38,586 nt of DNA from NCBI GenBank assembly GCA_015039365.1, contig WION01000504.1, forward strand, positions 1 through 38,586, in the 5' to 3' direction. Both the position numbers and the translations under genes were made by a program. Positions 11,960 to 22,408 of this stretch are shown here, piece after piece. How positions within the stretch are numbered: the stretch's first letter is position 1; each line of letters opens with the position of its first letter. This DNA comes from Amanita rubescens. Lineage: Eukaryota; Basidiomycota; Agaricomycetes; Agaricales; Amanitaceae. The notes under the pieces are model-generated. The model was not told the origin of the DNA. It was given only the letters and a program-made list of their open reading frames with translations, and did not search any database.

Positions 11960-12560
11960 CGAACGTGCCGGGATGTCTCGCGTCTCGCCGGGTCGTGTCT
12001 CGCAACTTGTCGGCTGGATGACCGGTGTATGTGTTAGCCACAGGAGGTGCAGTGGACGGCCGAGACAAGAGCACCAAGACTAGGCGCAGAGTCAATTCCG
12101 CATCCAAGGTTCTGCAGCTCTTCGTGTTAGCCGCAGGAGGCGCTGCGATCCTGAGAGTCGTCTCGCTGTACGTCCGTGAGTCTCGGATCCAGCCGTCATG
12201 ATGACCAGAAACAGCCATCCCAGGTGGTCTTCTCGCCCAACATACCAGAGGAAGAGCAACGAGCAGGAGACGGTCATCATGTCTCGGATATTGATGTAGA
12301 TGTGTTGGGGAAAGGTCGCGTCCGAGTCTAAAAAGCATCACGGTCTCGCGTCTCGTCGCAGCGAGTAATGCCCTAAGTGTGAAGGCGCAGCGTAGCAGAT
12401 GTCGAGTCTCACCGAAGAACACTTGAGGAGTTGCCGTGGCCAGCAAGCATACGTCGGGTCTCGCCGTACGTCTCGCGTCTGGCCGGAATGTTGGCCGGAA
12501 AATGCCGTCCGGACTAGCGTGTCTCGCGTTTTTCCGGTGCAAGTTCCGGTGCAAGAACCG
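11960..12560. repeat. GTCTCGC-rich block
   Basis: The heptamer GTCTCGC or close variants occurs about a dozen times (near 11972, 11995, 12160, 12340, 12460, 12470 and 12520 among others). It ends in two adjacent copies of TTCCGGTGCAAG at about 12534-12556. The complementary form GCGAGAC recurs in the repeat block at 9705-9850. The two blocks lie on either side of the small secreted-protein gene and may be related degenerate satellite or mobile-element remnants. Confidence 0.45.
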
Positions 12561-12611
12561 GACCTAGCCGCACCAGCAAGATATACCGAGTCCTTTCACA
12601 GGCCTCGGAAA

Positions 12612-12684
12612 TGGCGATACGCGAGAGCAATTCGCAAGATATACTACACCTGGCCACTGGCAATACTGCAAAGAAGATGTGATT
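12612..12684. repeat. Second copy of the 73-bp direct repeat
   Basis: This is nearly identical (70 of 73 positions by eye) to 9821-9893 and in the same orientation. Both copies contain AAGATATACTACACCTGGCC. The 2.7 kb between them includes the secreted-protein gene. Confidence 0.6.
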
Positions 12685-13367
12685 CATCCTGCTTCTTGAG
12701 AGACTCAGTCTCATCTACAACGTGCTCGTTGTTGTTCGCCCTTGCTTCCTATCTAAGTCTGAAGTCACCATTTCTTTCCTACTAACAGCAAGAAGTACAT
12801 AATTTGACAGATGATCGATAGATTGGCAGTGGTGGCACTATCTCAGAAGACCGTCGTGCTGCGCAACTAGAATGGCAGACTCAAAGGCCTCAAACCTTAT
12901 TTATATGACCACCATAACGTAATTCGCGTATCAAATGCTCTCGACAAGGGTCACATGTGAGCCACCGCTTCGTGTGGCATGGTCCGAGGCCAGGGCCTCA
13001 TATATATAGCTAGCTGCACAGGCATGGTTCATTTTTCGCGCACGCGTGGACCTCGAGTCGAAGGTCCGAGCACTCGTTTCACAGCATTGTTGGCTTGGTT
13101 TGGAGACAGTTCTTTGATGGGAGTAAGGCACGAGGCGCGTCAAAACAACAGACGCGCCGCGGAGTTGGAGCACACCGGGCCGTGTCAACGTCGTGGATGG
13201 CCCTGATAATCTTTTTTTGTACCTTAAATAAGAATTCCAGGCATCGCTAACTCGGCACATTTGCTAATAGGTTAATGCGACCGTAGCGGCACTTGTGACT
13301 CGAGACCTATTACATTTAAACGGAAATACATTTAACGCAGAAATATCATATAATCCGTCAAGAAACG
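12685..13367. other. Intergenic stretch with an R1-like repeat copy
   Basis: No gene is seen. From about 13030 to 13160 the sequence CGCACGCGTGGACCTCGAGT, then TTTCACAGCATTGTTGGCTT and TTTGATGGGAGTAAGGC, matches blocks found upstream of the CC2 genes (about 16090-16280 and 25430-25790). It lies just past the three-prime end of Hsp70 copy D, so the repeat is not tied to one gene end. Confidence 0.45.
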
Positions 13368-15794
13368 CTAGGGGTCTGGGTCATAAACGATGGATGCGGG
13401 CCCTCTGGAGTCCAAAGGTCAAATAAGCATATCGTTTGTCATGTTCGTCATCAACGTACCGTTTCTCTACTCCCTGTTGCACAGCGTCAGAGATATTTCG
13501 TCATGGGGAAAAGTAAGAGACACCGCACATTCTCAATCCATGCTATCTGCGCCTTGAGCTCCGTTAGCCCAAAGAGCAGAACAACATCAAATTTTAGTTG
13601 GTAGAACGGGACACCGCCGCGGGAATTGTATTCACGTTGAATGGAGTTCTTGACCTTGGTAACATCGGCAGTGATTTCGCAAAGGTCAACGAAGCGAGCT
13701 GTGGATGGGTTGGACAGTCAACAAGTCGTTTACGATGTAGTGCCTTAACTGAGGAACAAACCAGGGTCTACATCGATCCATGCAGGAGCGTCGTCCGAAC
13801 GATTTCGGTAGCATTTGATCTCAACAGACTTGGTCTGCAGATTGCGGAATGCAGAGTGAGAAACCACAGAAGTATAGGATGATCTGAACTCTGTCTCCTC
13901 TTCAACTTCGATATCCTATTGAAAATATTAGAGGCTGAATGGCATATAAGTGCGAAATCGACCTTTTTCAGTATGGCTGAGAAGGAATTTGGAACCCAGG
14001 TTTCCCCGGAGGGAACTTCATAACAAGTGTGTTGCCGGGCAAGGTGATCTGCACGATGCGAGTTGAAGACGTGGGAACATTGAATTCCGTAGGCGTATTT
14101 GGAAACTCGACTGGACACAAAAGGATGGATTTTGAATATTATAGCACCCTCTGCGACTGCTTTGTTTCTGACACGAGACCCATAAGTTAATGAATGTGAA
14201 TCGCAGCGTTTATTTTTGCTCACAGATAAGCGTCCGGTCTCAAGATGTCGATACCCTTCAACTTGAAATGATCCTCCAATTTGGAGAATAGATAATCCGA
14301 GGTGGCAAATCCTCCGACCATAAAGATACCCTGTACGTCAAGTTGTTGACTATGACACATCCAACTTCCTTCGAGACGTACCCTGATCCTTGTCGTCGTC
14401 TTCCTGGTCTGTTCTTCAATGGCTTTTATAATGTTCTTTATGGCAGGTTCAAAAAACCTCGCAATGTCGGCCCTGTATGCAATGAAAATTTAATACAGTA
14501 CACGGAATGTATGGTAAACGTATACCCGTTGAGTTTGATACTGCCAGATCGAATATCGTATACCGGATCATTCTCATTTCGACCAAAAGGTATAAAGTAC
14601 GATCTTGAAGGTCCCCTAAAGCCGGGTTTCGTCATTTTGTCGAAATATCTGGTCATAACTTCTATGTCTCTCTTCGTTCCAAACGTCGATTGACGAAGCT
14701 TCTCTAGAAAGCAGATTAGATCAAGTACAATCTCAGACTTGGTTTTGCCGACCTGTCAGAAAAGTTTGCGCTCTACGGGTGACAAAGTACGAGCCCTGCA
14801 AAAGGCCTAAGAAAAGTAAGTGTCGCACTACGGAAGAAGGAAGAGCATCCGTACACTCAGCCGGAGCGATTTCTTTGAACTTGCTCCCCGACGTCATTGA
14901 TTTCGATCGCGCGTATGAACTAATGTCCACGGTTCCTCCTCCACAATCAGCAACTAGTATTCCATCACCGGCCTACCACTAGTCAGCAAGTCGGACACTG
15001 CAGGAGAATTGACCTACGTATTTCTTGAAAGTATCAGGAATTTTGTTTAGGCAAAAGTGAAGACTGGCCTCGCCTTCGGTAACGAAGCTGATTCGTTCCG
15101 GGGCTTCATTTGCGTTGACCAAGTCTGCATTGATTGCCGCACGGCGCATTTCGGATTGCTGTTGACCTTCCCAGCCGTTGGGGTGACTGAGGATAAACTC
15201 AATGTTATTCCCAACGGATCTCAACATATCATCTCCTTGTCGTTGTCGGATATACTGCTTTGTTGATTTATACATGTATCTCAACAGGTCGCTGAAGATG
15301 TCGATAACTGATTTGTTCCGAGGCAGGGCAGGCATGTCTTTATCGTCGAACCCTTGCTCAGCAACAAGATGAGCTGGTCGAAGATGTAGCTTGAACCTAT
15401 ATCATGTTAGAAGAGAGGCCGCTAATAGTAATAAAAGGTCGGCGCACCATTCAGCTCGAACAAGACCTTGGATTTCTCGAAGTTCAGGATTGGTCTCTAC
15501 GTCTGTTTCCGAGCCAACGGCAACGACGTTTCCATACCTGTCGTAACAAACGACACTTGGAATCTTGGAATCACCGCCGACCGTCTGGCCAGGGAACCTG
15601 GAAAGTTACAATTCTAAGGTGAGGTGTCCGGTTGCCACTAGAAGGGCGACTCACTGGGTAACGCCAAGAATTACCGGTGTTTCGTGAGGTATCAAAAACA
15701 CGTAGGAGACGCCACTGAAGGTGGTGCCAATGTCAAATGCAATAACGAGTTTCCTTTGATACCCCTCATAAGGCTTTCTTTGCGGCAAAGGCAT
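13368..15794 (-). CDS. Hsp70-like ATPase, copy D (intact, 598 aa)
   Basis: This is the best preserved Hsp70-family gene here. The exons are complement(join(13368..13404, 13460..13473, 13529..13698, 13762..13915, 13963..14167, 14224..14330, 14382..14472, 14526..14703, 14753..14806, 14855..14972, 15018..15396, 15448..15597, 15655..15794)). All phases agree and introns are 45-63 nt. Motifs are phosphate-1 DIGTTFSG (D21), connect-type FVTEGEASLHF, phosphate-2 VADCGGGTVD (D232) and adenosine VGGFATSD (about 375). The nucleotide-binding domain ends at NKAVAEGA (407-414). A C-terminal domain of about 180 residues follows, lacking the normal Hsp70 substrate-binding sequence and lid. This matches the HSPA12-type architecture: a cytosolic ATPase with unknown clients. 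It is divergent from a CC2 gene about 630 bp away. Confidence 0.9.
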
Positions 15795-16421
15795 TCGGGA
15801 CATGCTGGCTGAGTGTGGATTGGTGCTTAGTCTAGATCCCTTGAGAACATTTAATACGTACGATTAGGGTGAACAAAACAGGGCTAGGGCTATCCTTGAG
15901 AATGGTGACATTGACAGTTGCGCAGCACGACGGCCTTCTGAGAATCATAGTAGTCATGGTGTTGGCTTCGATCACTGCCAACCCGATCTCCGTAGGTTTA
16001 CTTTCGTCTTATCATGCCCGGATTCAATCCCATCGACTATCATCGTATGATGTATAGGATGCGATTTAAATGTAAATCGGTTGCGGAGCGTCGCACACGC
16101 GTGGACCTCAAGTAGCATCCGTTGGTATTGACGGGAACGAAGTGCCACGTGTCCTGATCGATATAATTTTTACCTATACTCATTGGACTGTACCCTTGAA
16201 TCTCCTTTCACAGCACGGGGATTCTATCTTCATCGCATCGCTTGGTTGGAAGGTTCTTTGATGGGGGTCGGGGTGTCAAAATAATCATTAGAGTTCCGGC
16301 CCCCGACCCTGATATTACCCCTCACCCGAATGCCCGCTGACAGACGAACTTCGAGTACCACCGAACAACGACGAAGTTAGATTCTCTTTGCTTCGTGGCC
16401 TCACATATTGCTGACACTTAC
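15795..16421. promoter_or_regulatory. Divergent intergenic region between Hsp70 D and CC2 copy 1
   Basis: This spacer separates two divergently transcribed genes and so should hold both promoters. It contains an R1 copy at about 16075-16280 (CGCACACGCGTGGACCTCAA, then CACAGCACGGGGATTCTATC). It also holds a block at about 16300-16420 that is strongly conserved at 20820-20935 and 25858-25985, before the other CC2 genes. Within that block AACTTCG (16347-16353) and CGAAGTT (16372-16378) form an inverted repeat with an 18-nt spacer. The same spacing occurs at 20862 and 20887. Promoter activity is inferred from position and conservation only. Confidence 0.5.
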
Positions 16422-17781
16422 GTGAATTTCGCCTCCTTCGTGCTTCGCGTAGAAAGCTGTTTCAGTACACGTGTAAGCTGTATATTTTGCTTTGAATAAC
16501 AACCTCGCTAACATCAACAATAGCCCGTGAATGAGATAGGCCTTGACCCAAGGCGCACGAATGGAGGGTCCGTAACACCAGAATACCAGGTGAGCGTGAC
16601 AAAGTGCAACCGTCGATAGCGTTAAATTTTTAATCGGTTACTACAGAATACTGGTCCAAGTCCAGAGGTATAATACGATGCCCATCATGTTGTTTGACGG
16701 AATCACTAATAGCTTTCCAGGTCCTCCAATTACACCAGCGCGCCGATCAGTTACAACTCGAGCTCGAACGTACCAAGCAGGTATGATACTGTGGCCACAT
16801 TCTTTGACAGAATCGCTAAGAGCTTTCAAGGCCCTCCAGCTACAGCAGCGCGCCGATCAGTTACAACTCGAGCTCGAACGTACCAAGAAAGATTTGAGCT
16901 TGACAAAGCAAGGGTTCGAATTGGATGGAGTCTTTGGTAACAAAGCTGACATCGTCTCGGAGACGAACATTATAAACAAAGTGAAATCTCTGAACGACTG
17001 CATCTACCAGTTGGCTTCTGCAGTTGCAGATGCACATGTGGATAATGTCATCCAGCTTTCCGAGAATCAACCGTGCAACAATGCGAAATCACTCTTTGGC
17101 GAATCCTTGTGCAACTTCGTAGTGGATGCTAAGCAAAACTCAACACATCCAAGAATCTTGGTTTCGCTTCAAGCTTGTATGAACCACTTTTGTGTTCTAG
17201 TTCTATCCTCCGAATTCTATTCCCTCCTTAATCCAGAGAAAACGCAGAAGCTCCAACAAATCCTTGATGCTATAATGGAGATCCGTAAATAAGCAATTTT
17301 CCCCCTTCCTATTACCTATCTGATCCTCTACATTACAGAGCCAGCTCGGTGGAGAGAGCTGGTATACTCGGACAAACAAGCTAGTCAAGCCCTGAGGCAA
17401 ACTCTTTTCAGCGTGCTAATGCGCCGGCTGATACACCTTCTGTCACGCTTGTATGGTTTTCCGGAAAAACAACTTCAGTCCATCTTCGAGGAGGACTTTT
17501 CAAATCTTGTCAAGGAGACGATGGATCTGTGGAAAATGATGGATGGAGATTACGTTTCGGCATTTGCTCCTTCACCAGGAAGTGAATTCGATCCGGAGAA
17601 GATGCAAGCGGATGGTCCGATAGGCAGGATGCAAGTGGCTGGGCCCATCATGTGCACGACGGCAATAGGAATCACTCAGAGGTTGTATATCCGGCGGCGA
17701 CGTCAAGGAGGTGGATGGGTCGACGAAGAGGAACACAACGTGCTATGTCGAGCCAACGTTGTCGTAAGCTTCGACGATTGA
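16422..17781 (+). CDS. CC2 copy 1: coiled-coil protein, frame open but start codon lost
   Basis: By comparison with copy 3 the exons are 16422..16472, 16524..16589, 16647..16667 (7-codon microexon), 16721..16780, 16831..17284 and 17339..17781. All are in phase, about 364 codons. Copy 3 has ATG as first codon; here the same position reads GTG. No other suitable in-frame ATG is seen upstream, so the product may be untranslated or start differently. Exons 4 and 5 begin with the same LQL(H/Q)QRADQLQLEL coiled-coil segment because an exon plus its intron was tandemly duplicated. Later motifs are LNDCIYQLA, ILVSLQACMNHFC, then after the conserved phase-1 intron ARWRE, FDPEKM and MCTTAIGI. There is no membrane segment. 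It is divergent from Hsp70 D. Confidence 0.7.
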
Positions 17782-18395
17782 GATACCGTATTTATTGAAA
17801 ACACGAAGATATTTACTATGGAACTACCTTCTGTATCGTAATCGTTGTAGTTGGTATATCATACGTACCCTGTAGACTTCGTATCGTACAATAGAATCAC
17901 CGAGTCTTTCTCTCTCTGATAGACTCAATTTATTGACATGAGATTTCTCAGTGTTGACTGGTGCGGAAGACGACGTTCATCTTGGCGTGAGCGGGTTGAT
18001 TGCGCACATAACACGACTCAGAGATTCCACGTAACGTGGCTAGTTCCGTGCTGACAAGGAAGGGGACCTGACCGGGTATGACGTCATACCTGCTGCCTCC
18101 TTCACGGCATCCACCTCCACGACGGCTGTCGCCTCCTCGCCCCGCCTCTCCTCGTGTGTCCGTCTGCCCCATGACGGCATTGTCCACCACCCCCAACTCG
18201 TCTCCTTTCATTATGCCGAGCTAGACAAGACAACCTGCTCAGGAGCCAAATCAAATTCATTTCATTGCTGCAGTTACGCGTTCACCGGCTGCGAAACGAA
18301 AGGCAAAAAAATTACAAAGCACAGGTACTACAAGAGTGATAACTTTTAGAAAATACAGCGCGGTCGCCTAGCGCAGCGCAAGTATCCAGCGAACC
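17782..18395. other. Three-prime spacer; no gene recognised
   Basis: The first 110 bp match the spacer that follows the other CC2 copies (GAGATACCGTATTTATTG and on to GTACCCTGT), but no CC1 gene follows here. An open frame at 17948-18211 on the minus strand is Gly/Arg-rich without family resemblance, and I do not call it a gene. Confidence 0.45.
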
Positions 18396-19532
18396 TCACA
18401 AGGGGTTAACCGCAACGTTGTACAAACTCGTGGCAAGAGTAGCCGATCCCTGTCCAATGATCAGTGATCTCTCGATACGATGAACGATGAGGCTGCTCAC
18501 CTTCACGGGCTCGGTACCTGACTCCAAACCTACCAAGTACTGGCTGCTCTCGACACCCTGGTGGTCAATCAAGTATTGGAAGAACCCGTTCAAATCAGCG
18601 GAGAATTTCTTGATGTCGGAGCCTTGGCAGAGGAAGGAGAAGACAGTCCAACCTTGGTTAGTGCCCTTCCAGAGCTTCCAGGTGTGTCCAGCAATGCTAG
18701 TGGTGGCAATTGGGGAGCCAATGGGTCCCATTCTATCGGGCGAGGTTTTAGTGAACTGTCATGTGAGGGCGACGGCCGACGTACCCTCCAACTTTGCTGA
18801 GCCAGATCATGATTTCGTCTAGAGTCGATTTAGGCGTGGTCCTTCAATGCACATATGAGAGGGAACAGAAAACGACTCACATGTGGATACGCCGGAAACA
18901 GCTTGGGCGGACCAAGGGGGGCTGACAGGAGAGGCCTGAGTGAATACTTAGTTTAGTTCATGATCCTGGATACCTTGAAACAATTGCTGACCGCGAACCA
19001 GATGTCGTAAGACACATCCGCCACGACGTTATTTTGGGCAGTGTAAGTCCAATGCCAGTTGCTCCGACAATTGGTGATGTTGGAAAGCTGGATGGGGAGG
19101 TTCTGTTTGAGAGCCACATTGGAATCTTGCATATCAATGTCAGAGGCACCCGTGATACATTTCGGGATGTGAGCTTGCTCACAAGATTTAATTTCATTAG
19201 ATCCGCCGCTCCAATCGTACGAAGTGGTCCAGGCGATGTCGTGACGACCCGAAGTTTGCCTCTGAGCGGTTTGCCACGATCGCGAAGCAGCTATTTATCG
19301 TGGCGGCAATTAAGACGCTGATCATACAGGCTTGCTCACCTGAAGATTTTCCCCACAGGTTCAGACACAACAAGTAGTGTGAGGCACCCTGCGCTTCACA
19401 TTCGTACTGTGCGCGCAAGACTGCGCCAGCCTGGGTACTTCGGGCTGCGATGTCCGAGTCGGTAGATGGAACTGCGACGGACGCGACGAGAAGGGCGAAG
19501 AAGAGCGCGGAAGAAATAGCAGTGAAAAACAT
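18396..19532 (-). CDS. GH12 family glycoside hydrolase (endoglucanase or xyloglucanase), 294 aa
   Basis: This is a secreted plant-cell-wall hydrolase of glycoside hydrolase family 12, acting on beta-1,4-glucan or xyloglucan with retention. The model is complement(join(18396..18449, 18501..18732, 18785..18818, 18881..18935, 18974..19290, 19340..19532)), in phase throughout. A hydrophobic signal peptide starts at MFFTAISSALFFALL. Family landmarks are LNLWG, IAWTTSYDWSGG, NWHWTY, VADVSYDIW, the nucleophile motif YEIMIWLS, GPIGS, WKLWKG, DLNGFFQYL and the acid/base motif SGTEPV. Both catalytic glutamates are present. The second intron, at 38 nt, is unusually short, so that junction is the least certain. 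The 51-nt last intron is in frame and its removal is inferred from family fit. It is unrelated to its neighbours and interrupts the Hsp70/coiled-coil array. Confidence 0.88.
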
Positions 19533-19594
19533 GTCTAGCTTAGAGGGAAGTCCCAGTTGGCCCTGCTTTTAGTTGTCAAAGGCCTGAATGCGAT

Positions 19595-19603
19595 CTTTAT
19601 ATA
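19595..19603 (-). promoter_or_regulatory. TATA box of the GH12 gene
   Basis: The minus strand reads TATATAAAG here, about 63 nt upstream of the GH12 start codon. This is a good TATA element at a plausible distance. Confidence 0.6.
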
Positions 19604-19620
19604 GTGTACTTACTGTAGTA

Positions 19621-20047
19621 TTACGACCATAGATTCACGGCATGTTACGCGTTTGGGATTGGGATCACTGCAGTTGTCCGTTGTTATATGTTACCGGATT
19701 CACTTGCAGCACATGTGGGTGGCACAATACTTATGTCATCTAGAAATGATCTCTCTTTTTTTCGGAATAGGAAATTTATTTGTTGACATCTCTCTTAGTA
19801 CTCGTCCAGAGGTGATGTCAAAATTTCCATTCAGTTATTGCCGCCGGAGTCCTCCTCAACGCCCGACATGATGATCAACAAACCACAGCCGATTATCAGA
19901 GAAGCACATTTACCATTCCCCCCGGATATCCGACGCGTTTTGGAGGGGACGAAGCATGGCAGCCTGCTGCCCAAGTATTCGTAGCAACCGTGCGCAGTAG
20001 CGGCCCATAAGTGGTAGAGGTGGAGGCAGTTACGACCATAGATTCAC
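19621..20047. repeat. Pair of 18-bp direct repeats in the spacer upstream of GH12
   Basis: TTACGACCATAGATTCAC occurs at 19621-19638 and again at 20030-20047. Each copy is followed by GTTACGCG- or GCGTAAC-like sequence, and GTAACGCGTAAC also occurs near 20095-20106. The 409-bp interval has no gene. It may be a remnant of a small non-autonomous element, but no target duplication was identified. Confidence 0.4.
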
Positions 20048-20261
20048 ATAATGCGTAACAAAGGGTCATGCCATGATGCATCATGAATTGAATCCGTAAC
20101 GCGTAACATCTCTCAATGAATTCCCAAACCACCAAAACCAACTATTGTGGCGGGTCCAAGGCCCTTTTTTTGAGAGTAGAGCATCAAGTCACCTTGTCCT
20201 GGACCTCTCTCGCGACTCTAACGGTATCCGTCCTTTTCAGAATTGCTGTTGATTTGTATGG

Positions 20262-21055
20262 AAATCGGTTGCGGAGCGTCGCACACGCATGGACCCCAAG
20301 TAGCATCCGTTGATTTCGTTCACGATATTGACGAGAACGATGAAACTGCGACAAGAAATTCAATTTCGTGGTTCCAAACGTCAACGAGTCCAGTGCCACG
20401 AGTCCTGATAGTGATACTATTGCCATTAGCCGTTATTGTACACATGATATAATTCAGAATAGCTTACCTACTCATTGGACTGTACCCCGGTGCACCTTGA
20501 GTCTCATTTCACAGCACGAGGATTCTATCTTCATCTCATCCCTTGGTTTGGATATTTCAAATTTGGAAGGTTCTCTGAATCTGATGGAACGACGCTCTAC
20601 GTTCGGCAATCCTCGGCCGGCCAAACAAGGCATAACATCTTACCCTCTATAAATAGCATACTTATCTAAATCATCATCTACTATCACACGGGCATAATTA
20701 TTAGTAGTCGTGTGCCTCAATCTTACTCTCAGCCTTCTATCTCCGAACGAATCTGTTCAACAAAAACAATCATTAGACGCCACAGTGTTCTGGCTCAGAG
20801 CACGGCGAAAATCGTGCCCCTGAGATTACCCCTAACCCGAGACTGGCATGCCTGCTGACAGAACTTCGAGTACCGCCGAACAGCTACGAAGTTAGGTTCT
20901 CTTTTCTTCGTGGCCCCACATATTGCTGACTCTTACGCGTAGAAAGCTGGTTCGGTGCCAAAAGTGGACGTGTAAGCTGTATATTTTGCTTTGAATAACA
21001 CCCTCGCTGACATCAATAATAGCCCGTGAATGCGATAAATCCCATTACGGCTCTG
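20262..21055. repeat. Duplicated upstream region of CC2 (R1 copy plus conserved promoter block)
   Basis: This corresponds to 16074-16523 upstream of CC2 copy 1: AAATCGGTTGCGGAGCGTCG, CGCACACGCATGGACC, TTTCACAGCACGAGGATTCT, then the block with AACTTCG/CGAAGTT and the intron ending AATAG. It is longer than the first copy. It contains the orthologue of CC2 exon 1 with the start region deleted. The CC2 copy and its flank were duplicated without the adjoining Hsp70 gene. Confidence 0.6.
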
Positions 21056-22281
21056 ATGCAAGCGGAACTTGACCCAAGGCGCACGAATGGAGGGTCCGTA
21101 AGACCAGAAGACCGGGTGAGCCTGACAAAGTGCAACCGTCGATAGCGTTAACTTTCTAATCGTTTCCTACAGAATACTTGTCCAAGTCCAGAGGTATGAT
21201 ACGGCGCCCCGTTGTTTGACAGAATCACTAATACCTTCCAGGTCCTCCAACTACAGCAGCGCGCCGATCAGTTACAACTCGAACTCAAACGTACCAAGCA
21301 GGTATGATACTGTGGCCACATTCTTTGACAGAATCGCTAAGAGCTTCCAAGGCCCTCCAACTACAGCAGCGCGCCGATCAGTTACAACTCGAGCTCGGAC
21401 GTACCCAGAAAGATTTGAGCTTGACAAAGCAAGGGTTCGAATTGGATGGAGTCTTTGGTAACAAAGCTGACATCGTCTCGGAGACGAACATTATAAACAA
21501 AGTGAAATCTCTGAACGACTGCATCTACCAGTTGGCTTCTGAAGTTACAGATGCACATACGGATAATGACATTCAGCTTTCCGAGAATCAACCGAGCAAC
21601 CACACGAAATCATTCTTTGGCGAATCCTTGTGCAACCTGGTAGTGGATGCTAAACAAAACTCGACATGTCCAAGAATCTTGGTTTCGCTTCAAGCTTGTA
21701 TGAACCACTTTTGTGTTCTAGTTCTATCCTCCGAATTCGATTCCATCCTTAATCCAGAGAAAACGCAGGAGTCACGTAAATAAGCAATTTTCCCCCTTCC
21801 TATGACCTATCTGATCCTCTACATTACAGAGCCGAAAGCTGCCTCAGCTCGGTGGAGAGCATACTCGGACACCCAAGCGCTGAAGCAGGACCAACAGTTT
21901 CTTTTCGCCCTGCTGACACGCCATCTGTCACGCTTGTATGGTTTTCCGGAAGAACAACTTCGGTCCGTGTTCGAGGAGGACTTTTCAAATCTTATTAACG
22001 AGACGATGGATCTTCGGAAAATGATGCATGGAGATTACGCTTCGGGTAACGTGAAGGTATTTGCTCCTTTACCAGGAAGTGAGTTCGATCCGGAGAAGAT
22101 GCAAGCGGATGACCCGACAGGCAGGACGCCGAAGCCGGCGGCTGGGCCCATCATGTGCACGACGGCAATAGGTATCACTCAGACGTTGTATATCCGACGA
22201 GGTCAAGGAGGTGAACGGGTCGACGTAAAGGAGCATAACGTGCTATCTCGAGCCAACGTTGTCGTAAGCTTCGACAATTGA
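21056..22281 (+). CDS. CC2 copy 2: coiled-coil protein, 338 aa, shortened N-terminus
   Basis: The model is join(21056..21115, 21173..21193, 21242..21301, 21352..21775, 21830..22281), in phase. The original first exon has lost its start region, and the first in-frame ATG is now at 21056 in the former second exon. The gene has the same 7-codon microexon and tandemly duplicated 60-nt coiled-coil exon as copy 1. The main exon has an in-frame deletion before the conserved phase-1 intron. After it come ARWRA, a basic helix, FDPEKM, MCTTAIGI and LSRANVVV. No membrane segment or named domain is seen. It converges on the CC1 half of chimera E across 127 bp of conserved spacer. Translation from 21056 is an inference. 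Confidence 0.7.
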
Positions 22282-22408
22282 GATACCGTATTTATTGAAA
22301 ACACGAAGATATTTTACTATGGAATGGCCTCTGTCTCGTAATCGTTGTAGTTGGTATATCATACGTACCCTGTGCGACTTGAGTGGTAATATAGTATGAA
22401 GCGTATAA
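22282..22408. repeat. Conserved convergent CC2/CC1 spacer
   Basis: The same sequence (GAGATACCGTATTTATTG, then TTGTAGTTGGTATATCATAC, then GAAGCGTATAATCAAG) occurs with changes after CC2 copy 3 (27267-27400), remnant 4 (about 31360-31490) and remnant 5 (about 34640-34710). It marks the repeated CC2-to-CC1 tail-to-tail unit and probably carries both polyadenylation regions. Confidence 0.6.

Noticed and set aside
11934..12785. Several frames of 60-206 codons on both strands
   Set aside because: They are by-products of the GTCTCGC-rich repeat; translations are Arg/Ser/Thr-rich and overlap each other.
17948..18211. 87-codon minus-strand frame
   Set aside because: It is Gly/Arg-rich with no signal peptide or domain, and lies in the three-prime spacer of CC2 copy 1. 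It cannot be supported as a gene.
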